DNA of 5,285 nucleotides from Microcaldota archaeon. Lineage in GTDB: Archaea; Micrarchaeota; Micrarchaeia; Anstonellales; Anstonellaceae. Positions within the stretch are counted from its first letter, which is position 1; every line of letters starts with the position of its first letter. The stretch is from assembly GCA_023248455.1 (NCBI GenBank), contig JAHFEN010000021.1, forward strand, positions 3,032-8,316, in the 5' to 3' direction. The notes below the pieces were generated by a model, which worked only from the letters and a program-made list of their open reading frames with translations, was not told where the DNA came from and searched no databases. Position numbers and translations under genes: made by a program. Shown here in pieces: positions 1-5,285 of the stretch.

Positions 1-310
1 TGTGGAAGGGGGTGGGGTTGCTGCCTCCAAGGCCTGCAAGGTTCCAATCCCCAAGCCGTACTTTCTTGCCGTGGACCGACACGCCCATGCTGTTAATCTT
101 CTGGATTACATCTGGCGGATCCATGTTTCCGTGGACAGCGTACGTGTTCGGAAAAAGCGAGAGCGCCTCCTCTGCATAGGAAACCGGGCCCCGCGAAGTT
201 ATGTCGCCGCAGAAAAGCACTGCGTCATAGCTGCTCCGGGAGGAGATGGCGCGAAGCCTGTCGAGCACTTCGTCTTCCGCATGCAAATCCGAGAGTGCCA
301 GTAGCTTCAT
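1..310 (-). CDS. Calcineurin-like metallophosphoesterase, N-terminal part (runs off the left edge)
   Basis: The reverse strand reads 103 codons from ATG at 310 to the window edge with no stop, so the C-terminal part is missing. The fold signature of binuclear metallophosphoesterases is clear: SDLHAED at residues 7-13 (D-x-H metal ligands D8 and H10), CGDIT at 34-38 (G-D, with D36 the bridging ligand) and HGNMD at 60-64 (the GN[HD] block). The later histidine motifs (GH, GHxH) lie outside the window. The start directly at the first beta strand, with no extension, resembles the small archaeal PAE1087-like group, whose substrates are poorly known. No signal peptide is seen, so it is probably cytosolic. 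A GGGGCGG run a few bases before the ATG may serve as the ribosome site. It lies 132 bases downstream of nop5 on the same strand and is probably in its transcript. The family call is firm; the substrate cannot be inferred. Confidence 0.9.
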   Translation of the reverse strand, partial: MKLLALSDLHAEDEVLDRLRAISSRSSYDAVLFCGDITSRGPVSYAEEALSLFPNTYAVHGNMDPPDVIQKINSMGVSVHGKKVRLGDWNLAGLGGSNPTPFH

Positions 311-442
311 GTTTCCGCCCCGTTCGTTCGGCTGCTTCCGTTCAATTCTGACAATTCCGGTGCCAGCGTGATTCCATACCAAAGACTTAATGACCCGCAG
401 GAAAATTTGTGCAAGGCCATTAAAGCAAGCTGTTCCATTTTC

Positions 443-1246
443 TCACTGCCTCTTTTCCTGGTCCGCCAGAATGCGCTTTGCCTGCACCTCGAATTGGGCT
501 TTCAGCTTCTCGGCAATGAAATTGTGCGAGAGCGCGTCAGCTTTCGAGGCTATTGTGAGCTTGGCTGCAAGGCTCCGCGCAATCTTGCCCCGGGCTTTCT
601 TGGGGGATTTGCCTATCATGGCGTGCTGGAATATTAGGCCGTGCTTGGGCGGCTTGCTCCCTGACTTCAGGTGCTTGAAGAGCGCCTTTTCAGCCCCAAG
701 CACCTGTATGGTGGATGATGGGAAGGTTGCCATCCGCTGCAGCCCCCCAGCCTGCGCCACAAGCTTAGCGGCAAGCTCAGACCCTGCTATGTACGAGAGG
801 TTGGGGCAGAGCTCGGTTGCAACCGCAGCCTCGTATTTCTCTATCTCGTCGCGCAACGACCAGAGGGACTGTATTTCCTTTGCAAGCAGGCGTATGCGCG
901 CCAAATCCTCATCGGAAAGCCCGGTGCCGACCGAAACCTTCATCCTGCCCATTATAGTCGGCGCCTGGGGGCCGAACACTTTCTCAAGCTCGGCCAAGTC
1001 AGGCTTCTTCCTGTCGATTATCAGCACCCCTTGCACGTACTTTGCGTTGTCTGCGGTCTTGAACTCCGGGAAGTACATGCCATACCATTCGGTGAGCCGC
1101 TCGAAGATGAGGTTGGATGACTTGTTGAGCTCGTCCACTGCCCCCACGCACTGTATGAGTATGTTGTCGCGCGAGGAAATCGCTATCGTCACCTTCTTCC
1201 TGGCGCGCTTGAAGAAATCCTCGCGTGATTTTTGGTCGAATGGCAT
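443..1246 (-). CDS. nop5: Nop5 (Nop56/58-family) C/D box sRNP core protein, short form
   Basis: A 267-residue protein. In archaea Nop5 bridges fibrillarin and the L7Ae-bound guide RNA in box C/D particles that 2'-O-methylate rRNA and tRNA. The start of the coiled-coil region is recognisable at about residues 28-61 (IQCVGAVDELNK, then ERLTEWYGMYFPEF), with helical segments to about 145. The NOP RNA-binding domain follows at about 146-255: CPNLSYIAGSELAAKL, then FPSSTIQVLGAEKALFKHLK (175-194), PPKHGLIFQ (199-207), and RGKIARSLAAKLTIASKAD (219-237). It ends without the long Lys-rich tail common in this family. Only about 25 residues precede the coiled-coil signature, so the N-terminal fibrillarin-binding domain is very small or missing. 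The start is well supported by GGAGGAG five bases upstream. No fibrillarin gene is adjacent in this window, although the two are often neighbours in archaea. Divergent from glyS. Confidence 0.95.
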   Translation of the reverse strand: MPFDQKSREDFFKRARKKVTIAISSRDNILIQCVGAVDELNKSSNLIFERLTEWYGMYFPEFKTADNAKYVQGVLIIDRKKPDLAELEKVFGPQAPTIMGRMKVSVGTGLSDEDLARIRLLAKEIQSLWSLRDEIEKYEAAVATELCPNLSYIAGSELAAKLVAQAGGLQRMATFPSSTIQVLGAEKALFKHLKSGSKPPKHGLIFQHAMIGKSPKKARGKIARSLAAKLTIASKADALSHNFIAEKLKAQFEVQAKRILADQEKRQ

Positions 1247-1251
1247 GAAAA

Positions 1252-1258
1252 CTCCTCC
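1252..1258 (-). promoter_or_regulatory. Ribosome binding site of nop5
   Basis: GGAGGAG on the reverse strand lies 5 bases before the ATG at 1246. It is a strong match to the anti-Shine-Dalgarno sequence and fixes this ATG as the start, which matters because the protein is unusually short at its N-terminus. Confidence 0.8.
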
Positions 1259-1316
1259 GGAATGAGTAAATTTCCGCTCCCTTCTAATAAGCCTGAAAAC
1301 GTTTAAAGAACTTCGT
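1259..1316. promoter_or_regulatory. Divergent promoter region between nop5 and glyS
   Basis: The 84-bp gap between the two divergent start codons must hold both promoters. Two AT-rich archaeal TATA-like elements are visible: TCTAATAA around 1284-1290 and GTTTAAAG at 1301-1308. The second is nearly self-complementary and could work in either direction. With the usual spacing of about 26 bases from TATA to start site, the left element could serve glyS (start site near 1312, giving a short leader that includes its ribosome site). The 1301-1308 element could serve nop5 (start site near 1278). The assignment is inferred from spacing only. Confidence 0.5.
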
Positions 1317-1322
1317 GAGGAG
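1315..1322 (+). promoter_or_regulatory. Ribosome binding site of glyS
   Basis: GTGAGGAG ends 8 bases before the ATG at 1331. This is a good Shine-Dalgarno match and spacing, and it supports that ATG as the start. Confidence 0.7.
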
Positions 1323-1330
1323 AAAATAGC

Positions 1331-2854
1331 ATGGCTGACACCAAAAAGGCCGACAGATTGATGGACGTTGCAATAAGGCGTTCCTTTCTCATGCCCTCAA
1401 GCGAAATATACGGATCGCCCTCGGGCTTTTACGACTACGGGCCAGTGGGAACGGCAATCAAGCACAGGATTGAGAATCTCTGGCGATCGGAGTTCCTGCA
1501 GAAAGAGGGCTTCCACGAAATAGAAACCTCGCTCATAGTTCCAGAGGCTGTCTTGAAGGCATCAGGGCATGCCGAGAACTTTGCCGACCCGCTTGTCACC
1601 TGCTCCTCTTGCAAGAACAAGTTCCGCGCAGACCATCTGATAGAGCAGAATGAGAACGCGAAAAAGGAGCACGTGAAGGCAGCTGGTTTGCCGCCGCAGC
1701 AGTTGAGCGAACTCATCAAAAAGTACGGCGTGCTCTGCCCAAACTGCAAAAAGCCCACGCTCTCAGAAGTTGGCTGGTTCAACATGATGTTTCAGACGAA
1801 CATAGGCCCAATTGAGGGAAACACCGCCTATTTCCGGCCTGAAACAGCGCAGGGCATATTCCTCGACTTTGCACGGGTTGTCCGGAATTACGGAAGCAGG
1901 CTGCCAATCGGGATAGGGCAGGTTGGAAGAAGCGCTAGGAATGAGATATCCCCCAGGCAGGGCCTGGTGCGCATGCGGGAGTTCACGCAGATGGAGCTTG
2001 AGTACTTTTTCAACCCAAAGGACCAAAGCCACCCCAAGTTCGGGAAAATCAAGCATGAGAAACTGAGGTTCGCTTCGGAAGAAGGACACCCGCAAGAGAT
2101 TGAAATCGCAAAAGCAGTCCGTGATGGATTAATAGCAAACGAGATAATGGCGTATTTCCTCTGGAAGCAGAAGATGCTCTACCTTGCAGTTGGAGTTCCT
2201 GAAAGCAAGTTTTTCTTCCGGAAGATGCCAAAGGAGGAGACCCCTCATTACTCGAAAGGGAACATTGACCTTGAGGTCGAAACCTCGTATGGCATGGTGG
2301 AGACCGTGGGCACTGCATACAGGACTGACTTTGACCTCTCCTCTCATTCCAAGCACTCGGGCGCGGACCTGTCAGTTTTCGTTGAAGAGGACAAGCAGAG
2401 AGTGGTGCCGCACGTGGTGGAGCCTTCCATGGGCGTGGACAGGCTTTTCTGGTGCGTGCTTGAGCATTCCTTCCGCGAGAAAACACCTGAGAAGGACTGG
2501 GAATGGTTTGCCTTTCCGCCTGCGATTGCGCCATACCATGCCTGGATTTTCCCGCTCATGAAAAAGGACGGCATGGATGAAAAAGCCAGGGAAATTGAGG
2601 AGCACCTGAGGGCGAGCGGATTAATTGTCTATTACCAGGACTCGGGGAGCATTGGAAGAAGGTACGCGCGCGCGGATGAAATCGGGGTCCCATACTGCAT
2701 AACTGTCGACTATGACACGCTTGATGAAAAATCCGACAAGCACAGCACAGTCACAGTGCGCTTCAGGAACGACGGCAAGCAGATCAGGGTGAGGATATCA
2801 GAGCTTGCGGCAAAAATCTCTGGTTTTGTAAAGGAAGGGAAGGTAACTGGCTGA
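1331..2854 (+). CDS. glyS: Glycyl-tRNA synthetase, class II single-chain (homodimer) type
   Basis: A complete 507-residue enzyme that charges tRNA-Gly with glycine using ATP in the cytosol. The N-terminal signature is SSEIYGSPSGFYDYGPVG (23-40). C91-x2-C94 and C136-x2-C139 look like a zinc-binding insertion. Class II motif 2 lies in FRPETAQGIF (168-177) and GQVGRSARNEISPRQG (196-211), followed by REFTQMELEYF (216-226). The glycine-pocket segment GMVETVGTAYRTDFDL is at 321-336, and motif 3 is EPSMGVDRLFW (364-374). The C-terminal anticodon-binding domain begins near 395 (PPAIAPYHAWIFPL) and contains GSIGRRYARADEIGVPYCI (439-457). It is slightly longer than compact bacterial forms and shorter than many archaeal and eukaryotic ones. 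The CxxC pairs and overall motifs fit the alpha2 family, not the bacterial alpha2/beta2 enzyme. It has its own promoter and ribosome site and converges on the SGNH gene 48 bp downstream, with only a weak T-rich stretch near 2885 as a possible terminator. Confidence 0.98.
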   Translation: MADTKKADRLMDVAIRRSFLMPSSEIYGSPSGFYDYGPVGTAIKHRIENLWRSEFLQKEGFHEIETSLIVPEAVLKASGHAENFADPLVTCSSCKNKFRADHLIEQNENAKKEHVKAAGLPPQQLSELIKKYGVLCPNCKKPTLSEVGWFNMMFQTNIGPIEGNTAYFRPETAQGIFLDFARVVRNYGSRLPIGIGQVGRSARNEISPRQGLVRMREFTQMELEYFFNPKDQSHPKFGKIKHEKLRFASEEGHPQEIEIAKAVRDGLIANEIMAYFLWKQKMLYLAVGVPESKFFFRKMPKEETPHYSKGNIDLEVETSYGMVETVGTAYRTDFDLSSHSKHSGADLSVFVEEDKQRVVPHVVEPSMGVDRLFWCVLEHSFREKTPEKDWEWFAFPPAIAPYHAWIFPLMKKDGMDEKAREIEEHLRASGLIVYYQDSGSIGRRYARADEIGVPYCITVDYDTLDEKSDKHSTVTVRFRNDGKQIRVRISELAAKISGFVKEGKVTG

Positions 2855-2902
2855 AGAACAGACTTGCCGCAAAATTGGCTTGATCTTTTAAGGTAAGTGG
2901 CG

Positions 2903-3523
2903 CTAATAATTCATGAGAATGCCCTTTGGATCGATTTTCCTGATCGGCATTGCCATCCGTATTTCAGAAGCCAGCAAATCAATAGCCAGTGTCCTGTATT
3001 CATCTTTTGTTGCGTGGAGATCCCCCTTCTTGTTCATTCCATTTGCAAGCATGAAGCCGTGAAGGTCGACCAGCTTGGCATTCTTGAATTCAGCTGTTTT
3101 TTTTCGCAGGTAAGCGTTGACCTTTAATACAAATTTTTCGCTTGCTGGAACTTCCTGGATGTTAAAAATCAAGAAATTGATTCTTGGATGAGCGGAGACA
3201 AATTCGAATATTTTCCCAAACCCTTGCTTCGCTTAATCAGCAGACCAGCGGTCATTGACACCCGTGAGAACAGCTATCACCTTGCAGTTTGAGAGCATGC
3301 AGTCTTTGAGATCCTTTTGCATCACCCTTAGTGCATCGTAGATTCCTGACCATATAACGCCGCGGAATGAAATGGTGACTTCTGCCGCCGCCTCTATGTC
3401 TTTTTTGTTCGCGCTGATAGCCACCGTCCAAGAATGGCCGTAAACAACTACTTGGGGATTGGCTTCCAGGCCAGGCGCAGGCTCCCCTGCATTTGAATAG
3501 AATGCGCTCAGTTTGCCTGGCAT
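2903..3523 (-). pseudogene. SGNH/GDSL-type hydrolase interrupted by one in-frame TAA
   Basis: One reverse-strand frame runs from ATG 3523 to TAG at 2903-2905 and is broken only by TAA at 3233-3235 (codon 97). The two halves are in the same frame, and the 20 codons between that stop and the next possible start are open. The pieces together carry all SGNH blocks: block I YGHSWT (28-33, nucleophile S31, with His where Asp is usual), block II FRGVIWSG (53-60), block III LTGVND (86-91, N90), and block V GDLHAT (167-172, D168 and H170). The second half has only a TTG (3170-3172) as a possible start and lacks the nucleophile, so two independent genes are unlikely. The SGNH fold covers esterases, lipases, acyl-hydrolases and related enzymes; the substrate is unknown. 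No signal peptide is seen. It starts 17 bases after pyrF, so it is probably the third gene of that operon. An 8-base A run lies on its coding strand (3097-3104) but does not break the frame. A sequencing error remains possible. Confidence 0.75.
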
Positions 3524-3540
3524 GAAAACGACCCTATTGC

Positions 3541-4443
3541 TCAGATTGCCCCTATTTCCGAATTCATCCGCTTTATTTCCCCAAGAGCCGAGCCAACATG
3601 GTCTTCCGTGCCCTTCTTCTTGTACGCGTATGCTATAGCGGAGGAGGAGTTTATCCTGTGAAGCGGAAGGGTTTCAAGCCACACTGTTCGAAGCACCTTT
3701 GCCGTGTCGGCTGCGGATGCCCCCTGCGCGCCCACGCCTGGGATGAGAAGGGGAAGCTGCTTTTTGGAGTCGTAAAACACCCACATGACTGCCTCAAGCT
3801 CGTCAAGCGCGTTTGCACCGACCACCGCGCCCATGCCGTTTGCGTGCCACTTGAACATCTTCTGCGCAACCTCCATGAAAAGCTGCTTGCCGTGCTCAGT
3901 AATGATGGACTGGAAGTCTGCTGCGCCTGCATTTGATGTTCGCACAAGCAGGTATGCCCCCCTGCCCTCCTTGCAGCGCTCAAGGAAAGGCGAGACACTG
4001 TCATAGCCCATGTAAGGGGAAACTGTGAGCGCGTCTGCATTCCAGAAGTCAAATGCTTCTTTCGCGTATGCCTCAGAGGACTTGCCAATGTCCCCTCGCT
4101 TGGCATCGAGAATGATTGGCAGCTTGCCCTTGTACTTGTCGATAAGAGACTTGAGCGCGCGCAGCCCGTCGAACCCGTATTGCGCGAAATAAGCATAGTT
4201 TGGCTTTATTGCTGAAACCGAATGGGGCTGCTGGAGAGAAGCATCGATTATTTCAGAGAAGAATGATACGATGCGCTCCTCTCGGGGAAGCGCGGAATGC
4301 GGCATATGCGAAAGATCAGGGTCCAGCCCGAAACACACGATGGACGCCCGCTCCTTTGCGGATTCTGATAGCAGTTCAAGGTAGTTGCCCATTTCAGATA
4401 CCCATCCTTGTCGCGCATTCGCCCGTTCGTGCTGCCATTTCAT
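3541..4443 (-). CDS. pyrF: Orotidine 5'-phosphate decarboxylase (long, type 2 form)
   Basis: Decarboxylates OMP to UMP, the last step of de novo pyrimidine synthesis, in the cytosol. The 300-residue frame shows GLDPD (39-43), the substrate-binding lysine segment SAIKPNYAYF (77-86), the catalytic DAKRGDIG (113-120, the D-K-x-x-D array with D113, K115 and D118), SPYMGYDS (142-149) and the phosphate-loop PGVGAQG (235-241). These are hallmarks of the long type 2 family, not the roughly 210-230-residue form common in archaea. Near the C-terminus, INSSSAIAYA (264-273) aligns with the family NSSR[GA]I block but has Ser268 where the phosphate-binding Arg is expected. The ATG at 4443 overlaps the pyrE stop as ATGA, which suggests translational coupling. 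However, the first 17 residues are hydrophilic and not family-like, and ATG at 4390-4392 (MGNYLELLSE), with AAGGATGGG upstream, is an equally plausible start. Confidence 0.95.
   Translation of the reverse strand: MKWQHERANARQGWVSEMGNYLELLSESAKERASIVCFGLDPDLSHMPHSALPREERIVSFFSEIIDASLQQPHSVSAIKPNYAYFAQYGFDGLRALKSLIDKYKGKLPIILDAKRGDIGKSSEAYAKEAFDFWNADALTVSPYMGYDSVSPFLERCKEGRGAYLLVRTSNAGAADFQSIITEHGKQLFMEVAQKMFKWHANGMGAVVGANALDELEAVMWVFYDSKKQLPLLIPGVGAQGASAADTAKVLRTVWLETLPLHRINSSSAIAYAYKKKGTEDHVGSALGEIKRMNSEIGAI
4401..4409 (-). promoter_or_regulatory. Possible ribosome site for the internal pyrF start
   Basis: AAGGATGGG on the reverse strand lies 8 bases before the in-frame ATG at 4390-4392 (codon 18 of the long frame). 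The match is moderate. Starting there would give a 283-residue protein that begins close to where type 2 OMP decarboxylases normally start. Confidence 0.35.
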
Positions 4444-5111
4444 ACGCCATATTGTTTCTTGTATTCCTTGTAAGAGGCTAATATTTCCTCTGTGACAATA
4501 TTCTTCCTATTAATCTGGTGGGTTGAGAGGTATTCGAATATTTCATCCGCAGTCACAACCGCGTGCACTTTTGTCTTGTTCCTTTTCTCGAACTCCGCGA
4601 TCGCGTTCTTTCCTTCCGAGTCCTTTTCCTGCCTGTCCACCAGTATGAATACGCCTGCGATTGAGACTCTTGCAACAGAAGAAAGTTGCTGGATGGCTTC
4701 CTCCTTGGCGCCCCCGGTGGTGAATACATCATCCAGAATGACCAGTTTCATGCCGTCTGTTATGGGCGCACCCACGAAATTGCCCTTGTCCCCGTGCCCC
4801 TTTGCCTCCTTCCTGTTGAAGCACCAGGGCTTGTCAATGCCTTTTGCAGCCAATGCCATGCTGACTGTGACTGCAAGCGGTATGCCCTTGTATGCAGGGC
4901 CGAATACTGCGTCGTATTTCTCCTGCTTGAGCTTGCTGTCTATGAGATTTGCAAATACCTCTGCAAGCGCGCGCGTGAATTCGCCGGTGTAAAACACCCC
5001 GGAGTTGAAGAAGTAAGGCGACTTCCTTCCTGACTTGAGCTGAAATTCCCCGAACTTGAGCGCTCCTGCAAAAATCGCCAATTCGATGAAGTCTTCCTGG
5101 TATTTATGCAT
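4440..5111 (-). CDS. pyrE: Orotate phosphoribosyltransferase
   Basis: Joins orotate to PRPP to give OMP and pyrophosphate, the substrate of the pyrF product encoded next. The 223-residue protein matches the bacterial (E. coli-like, about 213 residues) OPRT closely. It shows LKSGRKSPYFFN (25-36), GPAYKGIPLA (71-80, with Y74-K75 before the catalytic loop), NRKEAKGHGDKG (99-110, with R100, K101, K104 and H106, the catalytic flexible loop), and the PRPP-binding loop VILDDVFTTGGAKEEA (124-139). OPRTs of this type act as dimers, with the flexible loop reaching the partner's active site. The last 30 or so residues form a Lys/Tyr-rich helical tail. It is first in the pyrE-pyrF-SGNH operon and its TGA overlaps the pyrF ATG by 4 bases. 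There is no Shine-Dalgarno sequence before ATG 5111, but a TATA-like box lies about 25 bases upstream, which fits a leaderless transcript. Confidence 0.97.
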   Translation of the reverse strand: MHKYQEDFIELAIFAGALKFGEFQLKSGRKSPYFFNSGVFYTGEFTRALAEVFANLIDSKLKQEKYDAVFGPAYKGIPLAVTVSMALAAKGIDKPWCFNRKEAKGHGDKGNFVGAPITDGMKLVILDDVFTTGGAKEEAIQQLSSVARVSIAGVFILVDRQEKDSEGKNAIAEFEKRNKTKVHAVVTADEIFEYLSTHQINRKNIVTEEILASYKEYKKQYGV

Positions 5112-5130
5112 GATGTGTTATGGTCGGATG

Positions 5131-5140
5131 GGATTTTAGG
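5131..5140 (-). promoter_or_regulatory. TATA-like box of the pyrE operon
   Basis: CCTAAAATCC on the reverse strand is centred about 25 bases before the pyrE ATG. With archaeal TATA-to-start spacing of about 26 bases, transcription would begin at or next to the ATG. This agrees with the absence of a ribosome site there and suggests a leaderless mRNA. Confidence 0.5.
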
Positions 5141-5171
5141 CTTATCGGATTGCCCATATCCCAGTGCTGTG

Positions 5172-5204
5172 GTGAGCAAATAGGGCGTGAACCGCCGCTC
5201 ACGC
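5172..5204. repeat. Inverted-repeat cluster upstream of the pyrE operon
   Basis: GCGTGA (5185-5190) and TCACGC (5199-5204) form a perfect 6-bp inverted repeat around an 8-base spacer. A further GTGAGC (5172-5177) is the exact complement of GCTCAC (5197-5202), so alternative pairings share one right arm. It sits about 35-65 bases upstream of the pyrE TATA-like box and just before a plus-strand TATA-like box. That position suits a regulator site between divergent promoters or an RNA hairpin. No function is shown, and short repeats can arise by chance. Confidence 0.35.
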
Positions 5205-5215
5205 TGCGAATCAAT

Positions 5216-5223
5216 CCTTTAAG
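5216..5223 (+). promoter_or_regulatory. TATA-like box for a possible plus-strand gene
   Basis: CCTTTAAG lies about 35 bases before ATG 5256. It resembles the GTTTAAAG element upstream of glyS. At the usual spacing the transcript would start near 5246, leaving a leader of about ten bases. Confidence 0.3.
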
Positions 5224-5255
5224 CCCAAAACTCAGGCAGATTCCCATCGAGAAGC

Positions 5256-5285
5256 ATGAATCTGGCGCACACCTCATCATGGATT
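5256..5285 (+). CDS. Possible N-terminus of a divergent gene, cut by the right edge
   Basis: ATG at 5256 opens exactly ten codons to the window end, reading MNLAHTSSWI. The support is positional: it is divergent from pyrE, a TATA-like CCTTTAAG lies about 35 bases upstream, and a weak GAGAAG sits just before the ATG. Ten residues are too few to assign a family, and I do not recognise it. The opposite strand is also open here, so the call is tentative. Confidence 0.25.
   Translation, partial: MNLAHTSSWI

Noticed and set aside
390..1265. Long plus-strand open frame (291 codons) opposite nop5
   Set aside because: The opposite strand encodes an unmistakable Nop5 with a strong ribosome site. The plus-strand translation has no recognisable motif and is a shadow of it.
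2841..2900. Near-identical 10-mers AGGTAACTGG and AGGTAAGTGG about 50 bases apart around the end of glyS
   Set aside because: A single imperfect 10-base direct repeat, one copy within codons of glyS. It is too short to suggest an attachment site or element.
3097..3104. Eight-base T run as a terminator or frameshift site
   Set aside because: It lies inside the SGNH frame (AAA AAA on the coding strand) and the frame continues correctly through it with block V beyond. It is on the wrong strand and in the wrong place to end glyS, which stops at 2854.
2903..3172. Second half of the SGNH gene as an independent 89-residue gene
   Set aside because: It has only a TTG start, no ribosome site, and just the C-terminal block of an SGNH fold. 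It is in frame with the preceding piece, so it belongs to one interrupted gene.
5104..5280. Reverse-strand open frame of about 58 codons overlapping the pyrE start
   Set aside because: Its translation is Cys/Ser/Pro-mixed with no domain, it has no ribosome site, and it covers the pyrE promoter. It most likely stays open by chance.
1..5285. tRNA or rRNA genes, CRISPR arrays, insertion sequences
   Set aside because: I looked for cloverleaf-like segments, regularly spaced repeats and transposase motifs and saw none. Almost all sequence is accounted for by housekeeping genes.

Overview
The window reads as archaeal chromosome. The best evidence is a Nop5 (Nop56/58-family) C/D-box sRNP core protein, found in archaea and eukaryotes but not bacteria. 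Short TATA-like boxes upstream of genes and strong GGAGG-type ribosome sites agree. Genes are compact and base composition is roughly balanced. A small-genome (DPANN-type) or euryarchaeal lineage is possible, but nothing here fixes the taxon.

Layout: (1) 1-310, minus: the N-terminal 103 codons of a calcineurin-like metallophosphoesterase that runs off the left edge. (2) 443-1246, minus: a short Nop5, probably co-transcribed with the phosphoesterase. (3) 1247-1330: an 84-bp divergent promoter region with a ribosome site for each flanking gene. (4) 1331-2854, plus: complete single-chain glycyl-tRNA synthetase. (5) 2855-2902: a 48-bp convergent gap with no convincing terminator. (6) 2903-5111, minus: a probable operon pyrE > pyrF > SGNH hydrolase. 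pyrE and pyrF overlap by 4 bases (ATGA), and the SGNH frame starts 17 bases after pyrF but is interrupted by a single in-frame TAA. (7) 5112-5285: the upstream region of pyrE, with a TATA-like box suggesting leaderless transcription, a palindrome, and perhaps the first ten codons of a divergent plus-strand gene.

Two functional themes are visible. One is RNA and translation: Nop5 for rRNA/tRNA 2'-O-methylation guide particles and GlyRS for tRNA charging, which share a divergent promoter region. The other is the last two steps of UMP synthesis, orotate to OMP (PyrE) and OMP to UMP (PyrF), encoded as a translationally coupled pair.

Most of this is ordinary housekeeping sequence and I see no clearly new multi-gene system. 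The items most worth a second look are the SGNH gene with all catalytic blocks intact around one stop codon, a Ser in place of the expected phosphate-binding Arg in PyrF, the very short N-terminus of Nop5 with no fibrillarin gene beside it, and the bacterial-looking pyrE/pyrF pair.
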